Assembly (NCBI GenBank): GCA_036984305.1
Contig: BQWY01000001.1
Location: 2,067,501 to 2,131,500, forward strand
Direction: 5' to 3'
DNA: 64,000 bases
Source: Nitrospira sp.
GTDB taxonomy: Bacteria > Nitrospirota > Nitrospiria > Nitrospirales > Nitrospiraceae
The notes beneath the pieces were generated by a model. That model was not told where the DNA came from. It saw nothing but the letters and a program-made list of their open reading frames with translations, and made no database searches. This document shows positions 26,151 through 35,153 of the stretch, in pieces; positions within the stretch are counted from its first letter, which is position 1, and each line of letters starts with the position of its first letter. The position numbers and the translations under genes were made by a program.

Positions 26151-27098
26151 TCACTGGATATGAAAATAGAGGAGGGTCGTATCACCCTTTCCTTCATCCC
26201 GGCGTACGACAGCTTGAGCGGCACGGACAGTTTCATTAACACGAACCGTTCCGCGGACGCCGAAGTATTGGCTCTTGACATCGTATGACTGAGTGAGTCG
26301 AAGCTCTTTTGCGATGGGCTCGAACCCGCTGATGCGATCCAAATCCTGAAGGTTCCTATAGGGGCGCCCTTGTACAATTTCTCCTGCCATGGACTGAGTG
26401 ATGCGACTATCCAACGCTCGGATAACAAGAGGATCAGCGGTATTGAGATTGACCTTGGTTTCACCCTGGCCGGGATACACGGTTACAAATTTCTTTATCC
26501 GTGCAAGCATGTCGGGAGTCATTCCCTTGACCATCAGAAGCTCGTCCAGAGACTGAAGGGGAGCATTAGACGCCTTATAGGGAGGGCGCAACGTTTGGTA
26601 GTAGCTTGACTCGGCGCCATCCGGTTCTGGGGCCTCGTCCTGATCGACCCAGTCGACAATGGCGTCGACCACTCGAGGATCGACCTGCAGATATTCGAAC
26701 AAGCGTTTGTACCGAAGTATCATCGGCAGGCGCGCCTGCGGGTCCGGCATGTTGGCGAGTGCATTGAAATTCAGCTTTCCGCGCTCGTCCTCGATGGTTG
26801 CCGTAACGAAGCCGTCACCGATCGGAAAATCCGTCAACGGAATCATCCACATGTCACCCGGCCCGTCGAAGTGCACTTGGGTTCGGGCCTCGAGTTGGCT
26901 GTCCTGTCGCAGCACGGCCCGCGCGGCTTGGACCCCAGCCCGTGCAAGAATCGTGGCCTTCAATCCGTCGCGAAATGCGGTCGCATCTCGAAGCTCACGA
27001 CGCGCTTCGGCATCGAATTCGAGGATCAGGGCCACGAGGAGGGTTAGGATCAGCAACGCCAGAATCAACGCGATGCCGCGTTCATTAGGCTTTTTCAT
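26151..27098 (-). CDS. gspK: Type II secretion minor pseudopilin GspK
   Basis: Tip protein of the T2SS pseudopilus. 315 residues from the ATG at 27098, giving the short leader KKPNERG then the hydrophobic helix IALILALLILTLLVALILEF typical of GspK, which lacks the Glu5 seen in the other pseudopilins. Inside are SAM-like domains with the repeated DAIVDWVDQDEAPEPDGAE motif (which in GspK binds calcium) and LNTADPLVIRALDSRI. It overlaps gspM by 14 bases. Here it ends the T2SS operon, after gspM, not after gspJ as in classical clusters. Confidence 0.92.
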   Translation of the reverse strand: MKKPNERGIALILALLILTLLVALILEFDAEARRELRDATAFRDGLKATILARAGVQAARAVLRQDSQLEARTQVHFDGPGDMWMIPLTDFPIGDGFVTATIEDERGKLNFNALANMPDPQARLPMILRYKRLFEYLQVDPRVVDAIVDWVDQDEAPEPDGAESSYYQTLRPPYKASNAPLQSLDELLMVKGMTPDMLARIKKFVTVYPGQGETKVNLNTADPLVIRALDSRITQSMAGEIVQGRPYRNLQDLDRISGFEPIAKELRLTQSYDVKSQYFGVRGTVRVNETVRAAQAVVRRDEGKGDTTLLYFHIQ

Positions 27099-27633
27099 AG
27101 GATGCCACGCGAATCGTGACCTGCAACAGATAGGGTGTGTCATAACGTGGGGTAATCTGAAGCCGTTTGACCTGAACCAGAGCGGGAGCATTCTCGACTG
27201 CGGCCAGCAGCGACAGCAATTGTGGGAGATGCATACCATCGAGGCGAATTTCGACTGCCGTCTCCTCATAGCCGGCCATGGGCACGGTCGGTTGCGGCTG
27301 CATCGCGACGATCTGATCGCGGATGCCCGTGCTGGTAGCAGTTTCTTCGAGAAACGGAAGCAATGCGAACTGCCCGCTACTCCTGGCCAGACGTTGCTCT
27401 AATTGTGCCATGCGGACTTGCAACTGGCGGTAGTCGCCCTCCAGCTTCGCGAGCTCTTCGTAGTCACGGGCTTTGCGCGCATGTTGGCGATCTAGGATCG
27501 TGATACGCTCGAGCAGTGGATCGACTAGGACGACGAAAAGAACGGACAGCACAGCTGCCATCGTCCCGATGCCGATCACCCAACGCTCGCGGGGCGAAAA
27601 ATCAGCCCACCGTTGTCGCAACGTATCCATCAT
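27085..27633 (-). CDS. gspM: Type II secretion protein GspM (PilO-like)
   Basis: Inner-membrane assembly-platform protein of the T2SS. 182 residues with one transmembrane helix (WVIGIGTMAAVLSVLFVVLV at about 18-37), a coiled-coil stretch (LAKLEGDYRQLQVRMAQLEQ) and a ferredoxin-like periplasmic domain (AVEIRLDGMHLPQLLSLLAA and LQVTIRVASYE). Starts ATGATG, with a four-base ATGA overlap with gspL. Relatives in type IV pili are PilO. Confidence 0.85.
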   Translation of the reverse strand: MMDTLRQRWADFSPRERWVIGIGTMAAVLSVLFVVLVDPLLERITILDRQHARKARDYEELAKLEGDYRQLQVRMAQLEQRLARSSGQFALLPFLEETATSTGIRDQIVAMQPQPTVPMAGYEETAVEIRLDGMHLPQLLSLLAAVENAPALVQVKRLQITPRYDTPYLLQVTIRVASYEKA

Positions 27634-29192
27634 GATCCACCAATGGTCAGGGTCAATCGGAAGATCACCTGATTCGCCGTCACCCCCACTCGGGCATCAC
27701 CGACGGAGATATCCTGAAACGACTCCTCGGTTGCGAGAGCACGTTTGACGCGTTCGACCGAATCGAACGAGTCCGTCTCCGCCTCCAATTGTACCGCTCG
27801 GCCTTCCATCAAAAGGTTCCGAACCTTCAGGGGAACGCCCGGCGGCAGGTGCTTGACGAGCATCGCGAGCGAGGACAGCGGGGCGATCTGTTGGGACTCC
27901 AACACCTCAAGTTGCTTTTGCACCGCATCAATCCGACGACGAACCTGGTCCACCTCATCACCCGACGATACGGTTCCGCCGCCGGTAATGCGTTCGGAAT
28001 AGGCCGTCAAAGCGGCCCTGTCTTGCTTGACCCGAGCTTCCTTGAGCGTGACTTGCGACCAAAGATCTCCTATCCCAAGACCGGCTAGGATCACCCCGGC
28101 CACGCCAACGGCCATCAAATCTCGGCGTGTGTGCAAGGTCCGTGTCTGTTGGGCCACCTGAAGTTGATGCTTCAGATCGTAGCCCATCGATAATGGACGG
28201 GATGTCTTGAACCATCGCCGCCCGACCAGCTTTGGATGCAAAGCCAAACCAAACGCCACGGCAAATGCTCGAGGGCTCGTCGAGCCGAACCCTTCGCGCT
28301 TTCCAACCAATTGCAAATTCAGTCGATGCGCCAGATATTCAGGAAATTGTCGAAGCTTGGCTCCCCCGCCGGACACCCAACAGTGTTCGATGCGAGTTTG
28401 TGTCGACGATTCAAATGCTCGCAACGCGAGTCGAGCCTCACGTACAAGTGGCTCAATCCACTCCTCGGCCAGTTGGACCGTCGCGACGCGTTTGCGCCGC
28501 TCGGCTTCTTCGAGAGACCACTCATACCGACGAGCCAAGGCAATCGTGAGTGCGTTGGCTCCCCATGAGAGCGTACGCAGAACCCATGGACGGTTCCGGT
28601 GAATGAGGCAGACCGTTGTTTTGGTAGCTCCAATATCCAAGATTGCCAGATTCTCCGGCACAATCCCGCCCTCCAAACGCAGATACTGCGCCACTGAATA
28701 GAGCGCCAGAGCATCGACGTTGACTGCCGTGGGGTGCACGCGCGCCTTGGCGAGGAACTCGAGGTGCGAGCCCACCATTTTTTTTGGGGCGGCGGCGACC
28801 AAAACATCGCTGTTGCCCGCCCCCCGGGCGTCCGGAGGGGAGACGTTCAAGCCTTCGACGGCCACATCCTCGAGATCCATCGGAAGAAGGTTTTCCACCT
28901 CGAACGGCACGACCTGTGCCATTTGTGCCTGGTCGCGAAAGGGGAGGGCCAGCCGGCGGAGAGAGAGATATCCGGCGGGTAGTGCGGTTACGACATGAGC
29001 ACGATGTAAATGATGCATTTCGAGAAATCGCTTCAGAAGCTTAGCCCGGACTGCCTGGTCGGCCTCTGTCTCACGCAGGAAGGGCAGAGTCTGGTAAAAA
29101 TATTCCACTTGCTCCTGTCCCGTAAGCGAGCGACGATAGCGAACCGCTTTGAACGCCGTTTCTCCAATATCGAGACCGACACTCTCGATCAT
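27630..29192 (-). CDS. gspL: GspL-equivalent: PilM-like ATPase domain fused to PilN-like domain
   Basis: 520 residues. The first ~350 form an actin-like ATPase of the PilM type, with intact nucleotide motifs VGLDIGETAFKAV, LAILDIGATKTTVCLI and WVSGGGAKLRQF. Then comes one transmembrane helix (about 385-405, LMAVGVAGVILAGLG), a coiled coil and a PilN-like periplasmic fold at the end. In the classical T2SS the equivalent is GspL, whose actin-like domain lost the ATP site; here it seems retained. It connects the GspE motor to the platform. GGAG precedes the ATG at 29192, and four bases overlap gspM. Confidence 0.85.
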   Translation of the reverse strand: MIESVGLDIGETAFKAVRYRRSLTGQEQVEYFYQTLPFLRETEADQAVRAKLLKRFLEMHHLHRAHVVTALPAGYLSLRRLALPFRDQAQMAQVVPFEVENLLPMDLEDVAVEGLNVSPPDARGAGNSDVLVAAAPKKMVGSHLEFLAKARVHPTAVNVDALALYSVAQYLRLEGGIVPENLAILDIGATKTTVCLIHRNRPWVLRTLSWGANALTIALARRYEWSLEEAERRKRVATVQLAEEWIEPLVREARLALRAFESSTQTRIEHCWVSGGGAKLRQFPEYLAHRLNLQLVGKREGFGSTSPRAFAVAFGLALHPKLVGRRWFKTSRPLSMGYDLKHQLQVAQQTRTLHTRRDLMAVGVAGVILAGLGIGDLWSQVTLKEARVKQDRAALTAYSERITGGGTVSSGDEVDQVRRRIDAVQKQLEVLESQQIAPLSSLAMLVKHLPPGVPLKVRNLLMEGRAVQLEAETDSFDSVERVKRALATEESFQDISVGDARVGVTANQVIFRLTLTIGGS

Positions 29193-29223
29193 GGCTGACT
29201 TCTCCGATGGAGGGACCAATTTC

Positions 29224-30120
29224 TCACAATGCCACCCGAGGTTGCAGTAACGAGCCGACCAATTTGGCGCGCAAGGGAGTGCCAACGGGAAGGGGAAACC
29301 CGCCAACAGCGGCGGCACGTTGGGAGAGAGCTTGACTGCAGGTCAGCGTCACCGCTACGTCCCATCGACTTTCCCGGGGGGTTCCCCCTAACAGGAGTTG
29401 ACCGGTCGCTTCAAGCGAGCCATCAGGACCGGTTCCAAGAAATTCGCCGATGCGACAAACTTGCTGGCTGCACTGCACCGTAATCCGTAGCGAATTCACA
29501 GACCATTCTGGTACTCGAACCCCTTGGTTGGTCATCTGTGCCACCGCCAAGTCGTTGACCTCGAGCCGCAGTTCACCGTCCAGCGGGTGTGCAGAGTGAC
29601 CTGCCCCGACGAAACGGAACGTAGCATTCGCACGGCCACTCTTGATGGGATGCCCGGCCGTCCCAGGTAGATCGACTCGCTCGGCCATTCCCTGCAGCTC
29701 GGCAACGCCCTGAAACGTCCAGTCGGTGAATGTTATTTTCGCGGTCGCTGCGGGATTGATGGCGCGCTCGTCCGTCCACATCGAAACTTGGACGACGGGA
29801 CTGCCTTGCAGGGCATCGATCCACGAGAGGACTCCCGTTGTCCTCCCAATGGTCACGGGGTGGTCTCCTCTACTGAGACGAAGTCCCAACCATTCGATTC
29901 CCAATGGACGATAGGGGCGTCGAACATCGACCTCAACGGTTGCTCCGCTCTGCCGTGCCAATTCCTTGATTATCCTGGCATTCAGCGCATCGAACGGAAA
30001 GGTCAGCGCGGTAAAGACGGCCACCAACACAAGGCCGAACGCCACCCAGCCCAAGGTACGCCGAACTCGACGGGTCCAAACGGTTCCAGTTGAAATTCCT
30101 ATGTCGGAAGCGTCAGCCAT
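29224..30120 (-). CDS. gspN: Type II secretion protein GspN
   Basis: 298 residues with an N-terminal transmembrane helix (TLGWVAFGLVLVAVFTALTF at about 23-42), the FPFDALNARIIKELARQSGA segment characteristic of GspN, and a beta-rich periplasmic region. It is probably an inner-membrane anchored accessory of the T2SS; GspN is dispensable in some systems. It overlaps gspJ by 22 bases and lies 31 bases before gspL. The position J-N-L is unusual for this gene. Confidence 0.8.
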   Translation of the reverse strand: MADASDIGISTGTVWTRRVRRTLGWVAFGLVLVAVFTALTFPFDALNARIIKELARQSGATVEVDVRRPYRPLGIEWLGLRLSRGDHPVTIGRTTGVLSWIDALQGSPVVQVSMWTDERAINPAATAKITFTDWTFQGVAELQGMAERVDLPGTAGHPIKSGRANATFRFVGAGHSAHPLDGELRLEVNDLAVAQMTNQGVRVPEWSVNSLRITVQCSQQVCRIGEFLGTGPDGSLEATGQLLLGGTPRESRWDVAVTLTCSQALSQRAAAVGGFPLPVGTPLRAKLVGSLLQPRVAL

Positions 30121-30719
30121 GCGGTATAAACCTTGGGGGGCTGGTCCGCCCCCTGGTCAAATAACAGTTCGATCATGAACCCTTGTGGCAGGACCTTCGT
30201 CGTACGCCCATCCCATCGGTCGACCCAGATTTTGGCTTGTCCGTCGTAGTATCGGACGTTGAACCCCAGAACATCATCCAGCAATTCGTTGCGCTCGACG
30301 CCTTCCTCGGTAAGCGTCAGCAGATTGGACCGTACGTACCGGATCAGCCGGCTTCCCATTCGCAGATACACGACCCGCGTCTGATCGCCATGACGTCCCT
30401 GTGCGACCGTCCCACGCTGGTTGGTCGTGACGAAGGCCAGTACGTCGGCGGGCTTTCCTTCGAGCACCTGGTTCTTGCCGAACCACGGCGAGACGGTTAG
30501 GTTTCGGCTGAGTGTGAGGTCTTGCGTCATGAGGGTCAGCGTACTCCGTACCATCTGTTCATGGTGGGCGCTTGTCCTCACCGTCTCCACCGCCTGCATG
30601 GTGGCCGAAACCGACACAAAGATGAATGCCGCGACCACCCCCAAGATGGCAACGGCCAGCAAGAGTTCGATCAGGGTGAAGCCTTGATTAGAGCGAGGCC
30701 GCCGACGTATCGAACACAT
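30099..30719 (-). CDS. gspJ: Type II secretion minor pseudopilin GspJ
   Basis: 206 residues with a class III prepilin signal: basic leader (RRRPRSNQG) then FTLIELLLAVAILGVVAAFI, with the conserved Glu five residues after the cleavage Gly. The GspJ globular domain follows (RTSAHHEQMVRSTLTLMTQD, LRMGSRLIRYVRSNLLTL). It is part of the pseudopilus tip complex with GspI and GspK. The start is 30719, since the frame upstream overlaps gspI and does not look like protein. It overlaps gspI by 32 bases. Confidence 0.9.
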   Translation of the reverse strand: MCSIRRRPRSNQGFTLIELLLAVAILGVVAAFIFVSVSATMQAVETVRTSAHHEQMVRSTLTLMTQDLTLSRNLTVSPWFGKNQVLEGKPADVLAFVTTNQRGTVAQGRHGDQTRVVYLRMGSRLIRYVRSNLLTLTEEGVERNELLDDVLGFNVRYYDGQAKIWVDRWDGRTTKVLPQGFMIELLFDQGADQPPKVYTAWLTLPT

Positions 30720-31146
30720 AGTTGCTGACCTCAACAGAGTCTTCCGTCTGACCGCGGAACCACAGCACCTCGACTCGAACTTCTCGCACCCGCTCCAGCG
30801 GAGTCGGGGCAATGATACGGCGCCATCGGTACCCGGGGGCGCGATCCTCCCCCGTAGTCTGGGCGGATAGTCCCGGCGGCGCACTTTTAAAATCGCCGCT
30901 TTGCTCGCCGATCGGTAAAACGGGCAGCAACTCCGTCTCGAGCAATTTTTCCTGTGCCAGGAGCGTGGCCGTTGTGATTTCGTGTGCACGGTCGCGAAAC
31001 TCCATGCCCCGATTTCGTAAACCCAACAAGACGGGCAGCACAATTGCCAGCAGGGCGACGGCCAGCATGACCTCAAGCAGGGTAAACCCGTGCGAGCCCG
31101 GAGAGCGATACGATCGACCCAAGGGCCCTCTGATCACCCGCAGCAT
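30688..31146 (-). CDS. gspI: Type II secretion minor pseudopilin GspI
   Basis: 152 residues with the prepilin leader ending SHG then FTLLEVMLAVALLAIVLPVL (Glu5 present), and a short globular domain (LLAQEKLLETELLPVLPIGE, VREVRVEVLWFRGQTEDSV). The ATG at 31146 shares one base with the gspH stop (TGATG), which suggests translational coupling. Confidence 0.9.
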   Translation of the reverse strand: MLRVIRGPLGRSYRSPGSHGFTLLEVMLAVALLAIVLPVLLGLRNRGMEFRDRAHEITTATLLAQEKLLETELLPVLPIGEQSGDFKSAPPGLSAQTTGEDRAPGYRWRRIIAPTPLERVREVRVEVLWFRGQTEDSVEVSNYVFDTSAASL

Positions 31147-31784
31147 CAAAGAGAGATTCCTCCCCCATAAGTCTCAGGAAACAGGAACGGACGAACCTGT
31201 TCCGTCAGAGGCGGCATGCGAGGCGGCTCCAATTCCTCATCACTGACACGAATGAGACCGGTGAGCGGGCTGACATGCAAGGCCAACAAACTGTTGTCGG
31301 CGTCGCTCAAGACCACCAGTGCACGTTCGGGTAGGCCCGAAGGAGACACCTGGAGATAGACTTGTCCCGATTGACGCTGCCCCTGTACGACCGTCGTTAC
31401 CCGTTCAAATCGTACACCTGACGGCAGTTGGTGGCGTCGCGGCATCGTAAGAATCTCGGGATCCTGAAATCGGGCGTCGTGCGGGACCTGTTCACCATCC
31501 GGCGTGACCACCATGGCCCAGTATTGTCCCTGATCGAGATCGAGATACAACCGCCACGGTTGTTGCGAGAGCGGGGCCGTCGTGCGCAGCGTCTGAACGA
31601 TGCTGATCAGCTTGCGGCTGGCCGAGGCGGCATTCTCGAACCACCCGAAACGCGGTACCACGATGCCAAACAGCAACGCCAGCAGGCCCAGAACGAGAAT
31701 GATTTCCATCAGGGTAAATCCTCGCTCTGAGCGGAGATGCGAACTCGCCGTCCGCCTGAAGCGGGACAGACAACACCGGCGCAT
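31146..31784 (-). CDS. gspH: Type II secretion minor pseudopilin GspH
   Basis: 212 residues. The prepilin signal RSERG precedes FTLMEIILVLGLLALLFGIV. The globular domain is larger than in many GspH proteins and ends in RPFLFPETYGGGISL. Contact helix ASASRKLISIVQTLRTTAPL follows the stalk. Start at 31784, 50 bases after gspG; TGATG overlap with gspI. GspH versus another minor pseudopilin is decided by order (G-H-I-J) as much as by sequence. Confidence 0.85.
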   Translation of the reverse strand: MRRCCLSRFRRTASSHLRSERGFTLMEIILVLGLLALLFGIVVPRFGWFENAASASRKLISIVQTLRTTAPLSQQPWRLYLDLDQGQYWAMVVTPDGEQVPHDARFQDPEILTMPRRHQLPSGVRFERVTTVVQGQRQSGQVYLQVSPSGLPERALVVLSDADNSLLALHVSPLTGLIRVSDEELEPPRMPPLTEQVRPFLFPETYGGGISL

Positions 31785-31834
31785 GTCCAGCAGGGCCCCC
31801 AACGACGTCGTCGGCACGCGGCGACAGCGACAGA

Positions 31835-32335
31835 TTACTCTTTGTCCAGGTTCCAATTCACAATATCGGCGTTGATCCCTTCGCCACCGGGTTCGCCGTC
31901 CGTCCCATAAGACATGATCTCGTAATCGCCCTTCTGAGTGGGACTTGGGCTGAGGTATTTGTAGGGGTTGCCCCAAGGATCCTCCGGGAGTTTCTGCAGA
32001 TACCCGCCCAGCTTCCACTTCTTAGGGACAACCCCTGTCGAAGGCTTCTCAATGAGTGCGCGTAGCCCCTGTTCGGTGGAAGGGTAGACGCCGTTGTCCA
32101 ATTTGTAGAGTTGCAGAGCGGCCTCAAGATTGCGGATTTGGACCTTGGCGGCGGTGCGCTTGGCTTCGTCGGTCCGCCCCATGATCCGGGGCACGACCAG
32201 GGCCGCCAACAACCCCAGAATCATGACCACGACCAAAATTTCGACGAACGTAAACCCCCGGCTACCTGCTGCGATTGAACGCCTCCCGGGACGCCTTTTC
32301 TCCGACTCGTGTCCGGCAGTAATCTCCACGCGCAT
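31835..32335 (-). CDS. gspG: Type II secretion major pseudopilin GspG
   Basis: Main subunit of the pseudopilus. 166 residues with leader ending GSRG, then FTFVEILVVVMILGLLAALV and PRIMGRTDEAKRTAAKVQI. The characteristic GspG C-terminal part is complete: LYKLDNGVYPSTEQGLRALI, PEDPWGNPYKYLSP and YGTDGEPGGEG, the calcium loop. The ATG at 32335 shares a base with the gspF stop (TGATG). Confidence 0.95.
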   Translation of the reverse strand: MRVEITAGHESEKRRPGRRSIAAGSRGFTFVEILVVVMILGLLAALVVPRIMGRTDEAKRTAAKVQIRNLEAALQLYKLDNGVYPSTEQGLRALIEKPSTGVVPKKWKLGGYLQKLPEDPWGNPYKYLSPSPTQKGDYEIMSYGTDGEPGGEGINADIVNWNLDKE

Positions 32336-33570
32336 CACCTCACGAGCTGACCCATTTCAAAAATCGGCAGCAGAATCGCTACCACGATGAAGAAGACGAC
32401 CGCACCCATGAACAAAATCATCACCGGTTCGATGAGGGAGGTTGCACGGGTCACAACGCGATCGACTTCCCCGTCGTAGATGCCTGCGATCCGACGGAGC
32501 ATTTCCTCCATTTCCCCGCTCTTTTCCCCCACTGCGACCATATGCGTCACAAGTGGCGGGAACTGCCCGCTGCGCTTCAGCGGTGCGGCGATACTTTCCC
32601 CCTCTCGAATGTTTTGGCGCGCGTTCTCGACCGCCGCCTCCAACACACGATTGCTCATCACTCGCCGCGACACGTCCAAGGCTTCGAGTAGTTGTACCCC
32701 ACTGGCGAGCATCGTTGCCAATGTACTGCTCAGTCGCGAAATGGCAACTTTCCGCACAATATCGCCGATCAGTGGCAGCTTCAAGAGGAGTTGATGCACT
32801 CGAAGCTGGCCCCCTGAGGTCTTCACATATCGAAGGAAGGCGACCAGACCAATCACCGCTCCGCTCAGCAGCACCCACCAATACTCAGCCAGAAAATTGC
32901 TCGTCTGCATCAACACCACGGTCGGCCAGGGCAACGCCTTTTTTTGATCAGTAAACACCACTGTGATCTTTGGAATGGCGAAGGTCATGAGGACGAACAG
33001 GACGCCAGCCCCGACGAGCAGCATGATGACCGGATACATCATGGCGTTGGTGACTTTTTGCTTCAACGCCAACTGCTTCTCAAGGAACTCGGACAATCGA
33101 AATAAAATCTGGTCCAGCGCTCCGCTGGCCTCCCCGGCACGAACCATATGGACGTAGATTGGGCCGAACTCGTTCGGGTGTTGCTCCAACGCGGCGCTCA
33201 ACGCCTTCCCGCCGCGTACCTGTTCGCGTATTTCGGCGAAGAGGCTTTGGACGGGCTTCTTTTCCACCTGCTCGACGAGAATACCCAACGCTTCCACGAG
33301 CGGGAGCCCAGCCACCAATAGTGTGGCGAATTGTCGCGTGGCGATGGCCAGGTCGGTAGGGGAGAGGACACGACGTCGCGACTTTCCCTTGCGCAGCTGA
33401 TCGGCCAGTTCCACGGCCGTCCATCCGGCTGTGGCTTGCTCGCGCAACTCGGTCGGGAAGATGCCGCCCTGACGGAGCTTGACGCGCGCGCCCCGGAGAC
33501 TTTCGGCATCGACAATGCCCGCTGCCGCTCCCCCATCGCTCCGAAGCCCCCTGTACTGATAGACCGGCAT
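32335..33570 (-). CDS. gspF: Type II secretion inner-membrane platform protein GspF
   Basis: 411 residues with the two T2SSF repeats: LAIATRQFATLLVAGLPLVE and KVAISRLSSTLATMLASGVQ start them, with the membrane segments VIMLLVGAGVLFVLMTF, WWVLLSGAVIGLVAFL and FMGAVVFFIVVAILLPIF. It couples the GspE ATPase to pseudopilus assembly. Start ATG at 33570 (MPVYQYRGL); it is five bases from gspE, so co-transcribed. Confidence 0.95.
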   Translation of the reverse strand: MPVYQYRGLRSDGGAAAGIVDAESLRGARVKLRQGGIFPTELREQATAGWTAVELADQLRKGKSRRRVLSPTDLAIATRQFATLLVAGLPLVEALGILVEQVEKKPVQSLFAEIREQVRGGKALSAALEQHPNEFGPIYVHMVRAGEASGALDQILFRLSEFLEKQLALKQKVTNAMMYPVIMLLVGAGVLFVLMTFAIPKITVVFTDQKKALPWPTVVLMQTSNFLAEYWWVLLSGAVIGLVAFLRYVKTSGGQLRVHQLLLKLPLIGDIVRKVAISRLSSTLATMLASGVQLLEALDVSRRVMSNRVLEAAVENARQNIREGESIAAPLKRSGQFPPLVTHMVAVGEKSGEMEEMLRRIAGIYDGEVDRVVTRATSLIEPVMILFMGAVVFFIVVAILLPIFEMGQLVR

Positions 33571-33575
33571 GGCAT

Positions 33576-35153
33576 CTAGACTTCGACATCCTGTTGCGCA
33601 ATGCGCATGATCTCTTCCGTTGTCGTGATGCCTTTGAGGACTTTGTGTGCTCCGTCCAATTTGAGGGGGATCATTCCTTTTGAGATCGCAATCTCCCGTA
33701 GCGTCGACGATTCTGATTTGGCACCGACGAGGCTGCGGATCTGATCGTCCATGACCAGCAGTTCGTAAATACCGGTTCGGCCTCGATATCCGGTATTGCC
33801 GCAGGACTGGCATCCAGCCCCTCGATAAAACGTGGGCCGAGCCTTTTGCGCGCCCAAACCGAGCCGTTCAAGCTCCTGATCACTCGGCTCATAGGCCTTG
33901 CGGCAATTTGGGCAAATCACGCGTGCAAGCCGTTGGGCCAACACCGCCACCACGGAAGAGGCCACCAAGAAGGGCTCAATCCCCATATCGATCAACCGGG
34001 TGGCGGCACTTGCCGCATCGTTGGTATGCAGGGTCGAAAACACCAGGTGACCGGTCAGCGAGGCGTGGATGGCGATCTCCGCGGTCTCAAGGTCTCGGAT
34101 TTCGCCGATCATGATCACGTCCGGATCCTGGCGCAGGATCGAGCGCAGGCCGGCCGCAAACGTCAAATTGATCTTGGCGTTGACCTGCATCTGACCCACC
34201 CCCTGGAGCTGATACTCGACGGGGTCCTCGATCGTGATGATGTTCTTGTCGGGCGCGTTGATCTGGCTGAGCGCGCCGTAGAGCGTGGTGGTTTTCCCGC
34301 TTCCAGTAGGACCCGTCACGAGAATGATGCCGTGGCTGAGGTGGATAAGTTGTTGCATAATCGCCAGCTGCTCGGCTGAAAACCCGATCTCCGAAAGGTT
34401 CAGCAGCTTGTTCTCCTTCTGGAGCAACCGCAACACGACCCGTTCGCCATGCGACGTCGGCAGCACGGAGACACGAACGTCGACATCCTTCCCGGCCGTG
34501 CGAATTCCAAAACGACCATCCTGCGGCAGACGCTTCTCCGCGATGTTCAATCCCGCCATGATCTTAAGGCGCGCCGTAATGCTCGACTGCAGATGTTTGG
34601 GAGGGCTGAGTATTTGATATAGCACCCCATCGATGCGATAGCGAATGACCAGTCCCCGCTCAAACGATTCCACGTGAATATCGCTCGCCCGACGCTTCAC
34701 CGCCTCGAACAAAATGGAATTCACCAGCCGGATGATCGGTGCCTCGTCCGTGGCATCGAGAAGGTCTTGGGGTTCATCCAACTCATGCGCCAGACGATCA
34801 AGGCCGCCCTCGGCTACCAAATCTTCCATGACCGCCTCGGCGCCGCCGGCACTGGCCCGGTCGTAGACCTGATTCAACGCGGCCAGAAGGGTGAGCGGAG
34901 TCGTCAAGACGGGCTTGATCGGCTTGCCCAACAAGAGTCGAAGGTCGTCGAGCGCTTCGACCTGGAACGGATCAGTCGTGGCGACGAGGATGCCCCCATC
35001 CTCTTCGCGTAATGGCAGAATCTTGTAGCGGCGGGCGAAACTGATAGGCACCAGCGCGATCAAATCCATGTCCACTTGGCCAGGATCGAGATTCGGCGCC
35101 CACGGCAGGTCGAACTGCTGAGCGAGAGCTTGTATCGCGTCGTCTTCTTGCAT
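33576..35153 (-). CDS. gspE: Type II secretion ATPase GspE
   Basis: 525 residues. The N-terminal T2SSE_N domain (about 1-130, ending ALNQVYDR) precedes the secretion ATPase core. Walker A is GPTGSGKTTTLYGAL, the Asp box is TIEDPVEYQLQGVGQMQV, Walker B is RQDPDVIMIGEIRDLETAEI, and the His box is AIHASLTGHLVFSTLHTND. The zinc-binding tetracysteine is present (CPNC and CQSCGNTGYRGR). It powers secretion from the cytoplasmic side. A GTG at 35171 is an alternative start six codons upstream. It opens the E-F-G-H-I-J-N-L-M-K block. Confidence 0.96.
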   Translation of the reverse strand: MQEDDAIQALAQQFDLPWAPNLDPGQVDMDLIALVPISFARRYKILPLREEDGGILVATTDPFQVEALDDLRLLLGKPIKPVLTTPLTLLAALNQVYDRASAGGAEAVMEDLVAEGGLDRLAHELDEPQDLLDATDEAPIIRLVNSILFEAVKRRASDIHVESFERGLVIRYRIDGVLYQILSPPKHLQSSITARLKIMAGLNIAEKRLPQDGRFGIRTAGKDVDVRVSVLPTSHGERVVLRLLQKENKLLNLSEIGFSAEQLAIMQQLIHLSHGIILVTGPTGSGKTTTLYGALSQINAPDKNIITIEDPVEYQLQGVGQMQVNAKINLTFAAGLRSILRQDPDVIMIGEIRDLETAEIAIHASLTGHLVFSTLHTNDAASAATRLIDMGIEPFLVASSVVAVLAQRLARVICPNCRKAYEPSDQELERLGLGAQKARPTFYRGAGCQSCGNTGYRGRTGIYELLVMDDQIRSLVGAKSESSTLREIAISKGMIPLKLDGAHKVLKGITTTEEIMRIAQQDVEV

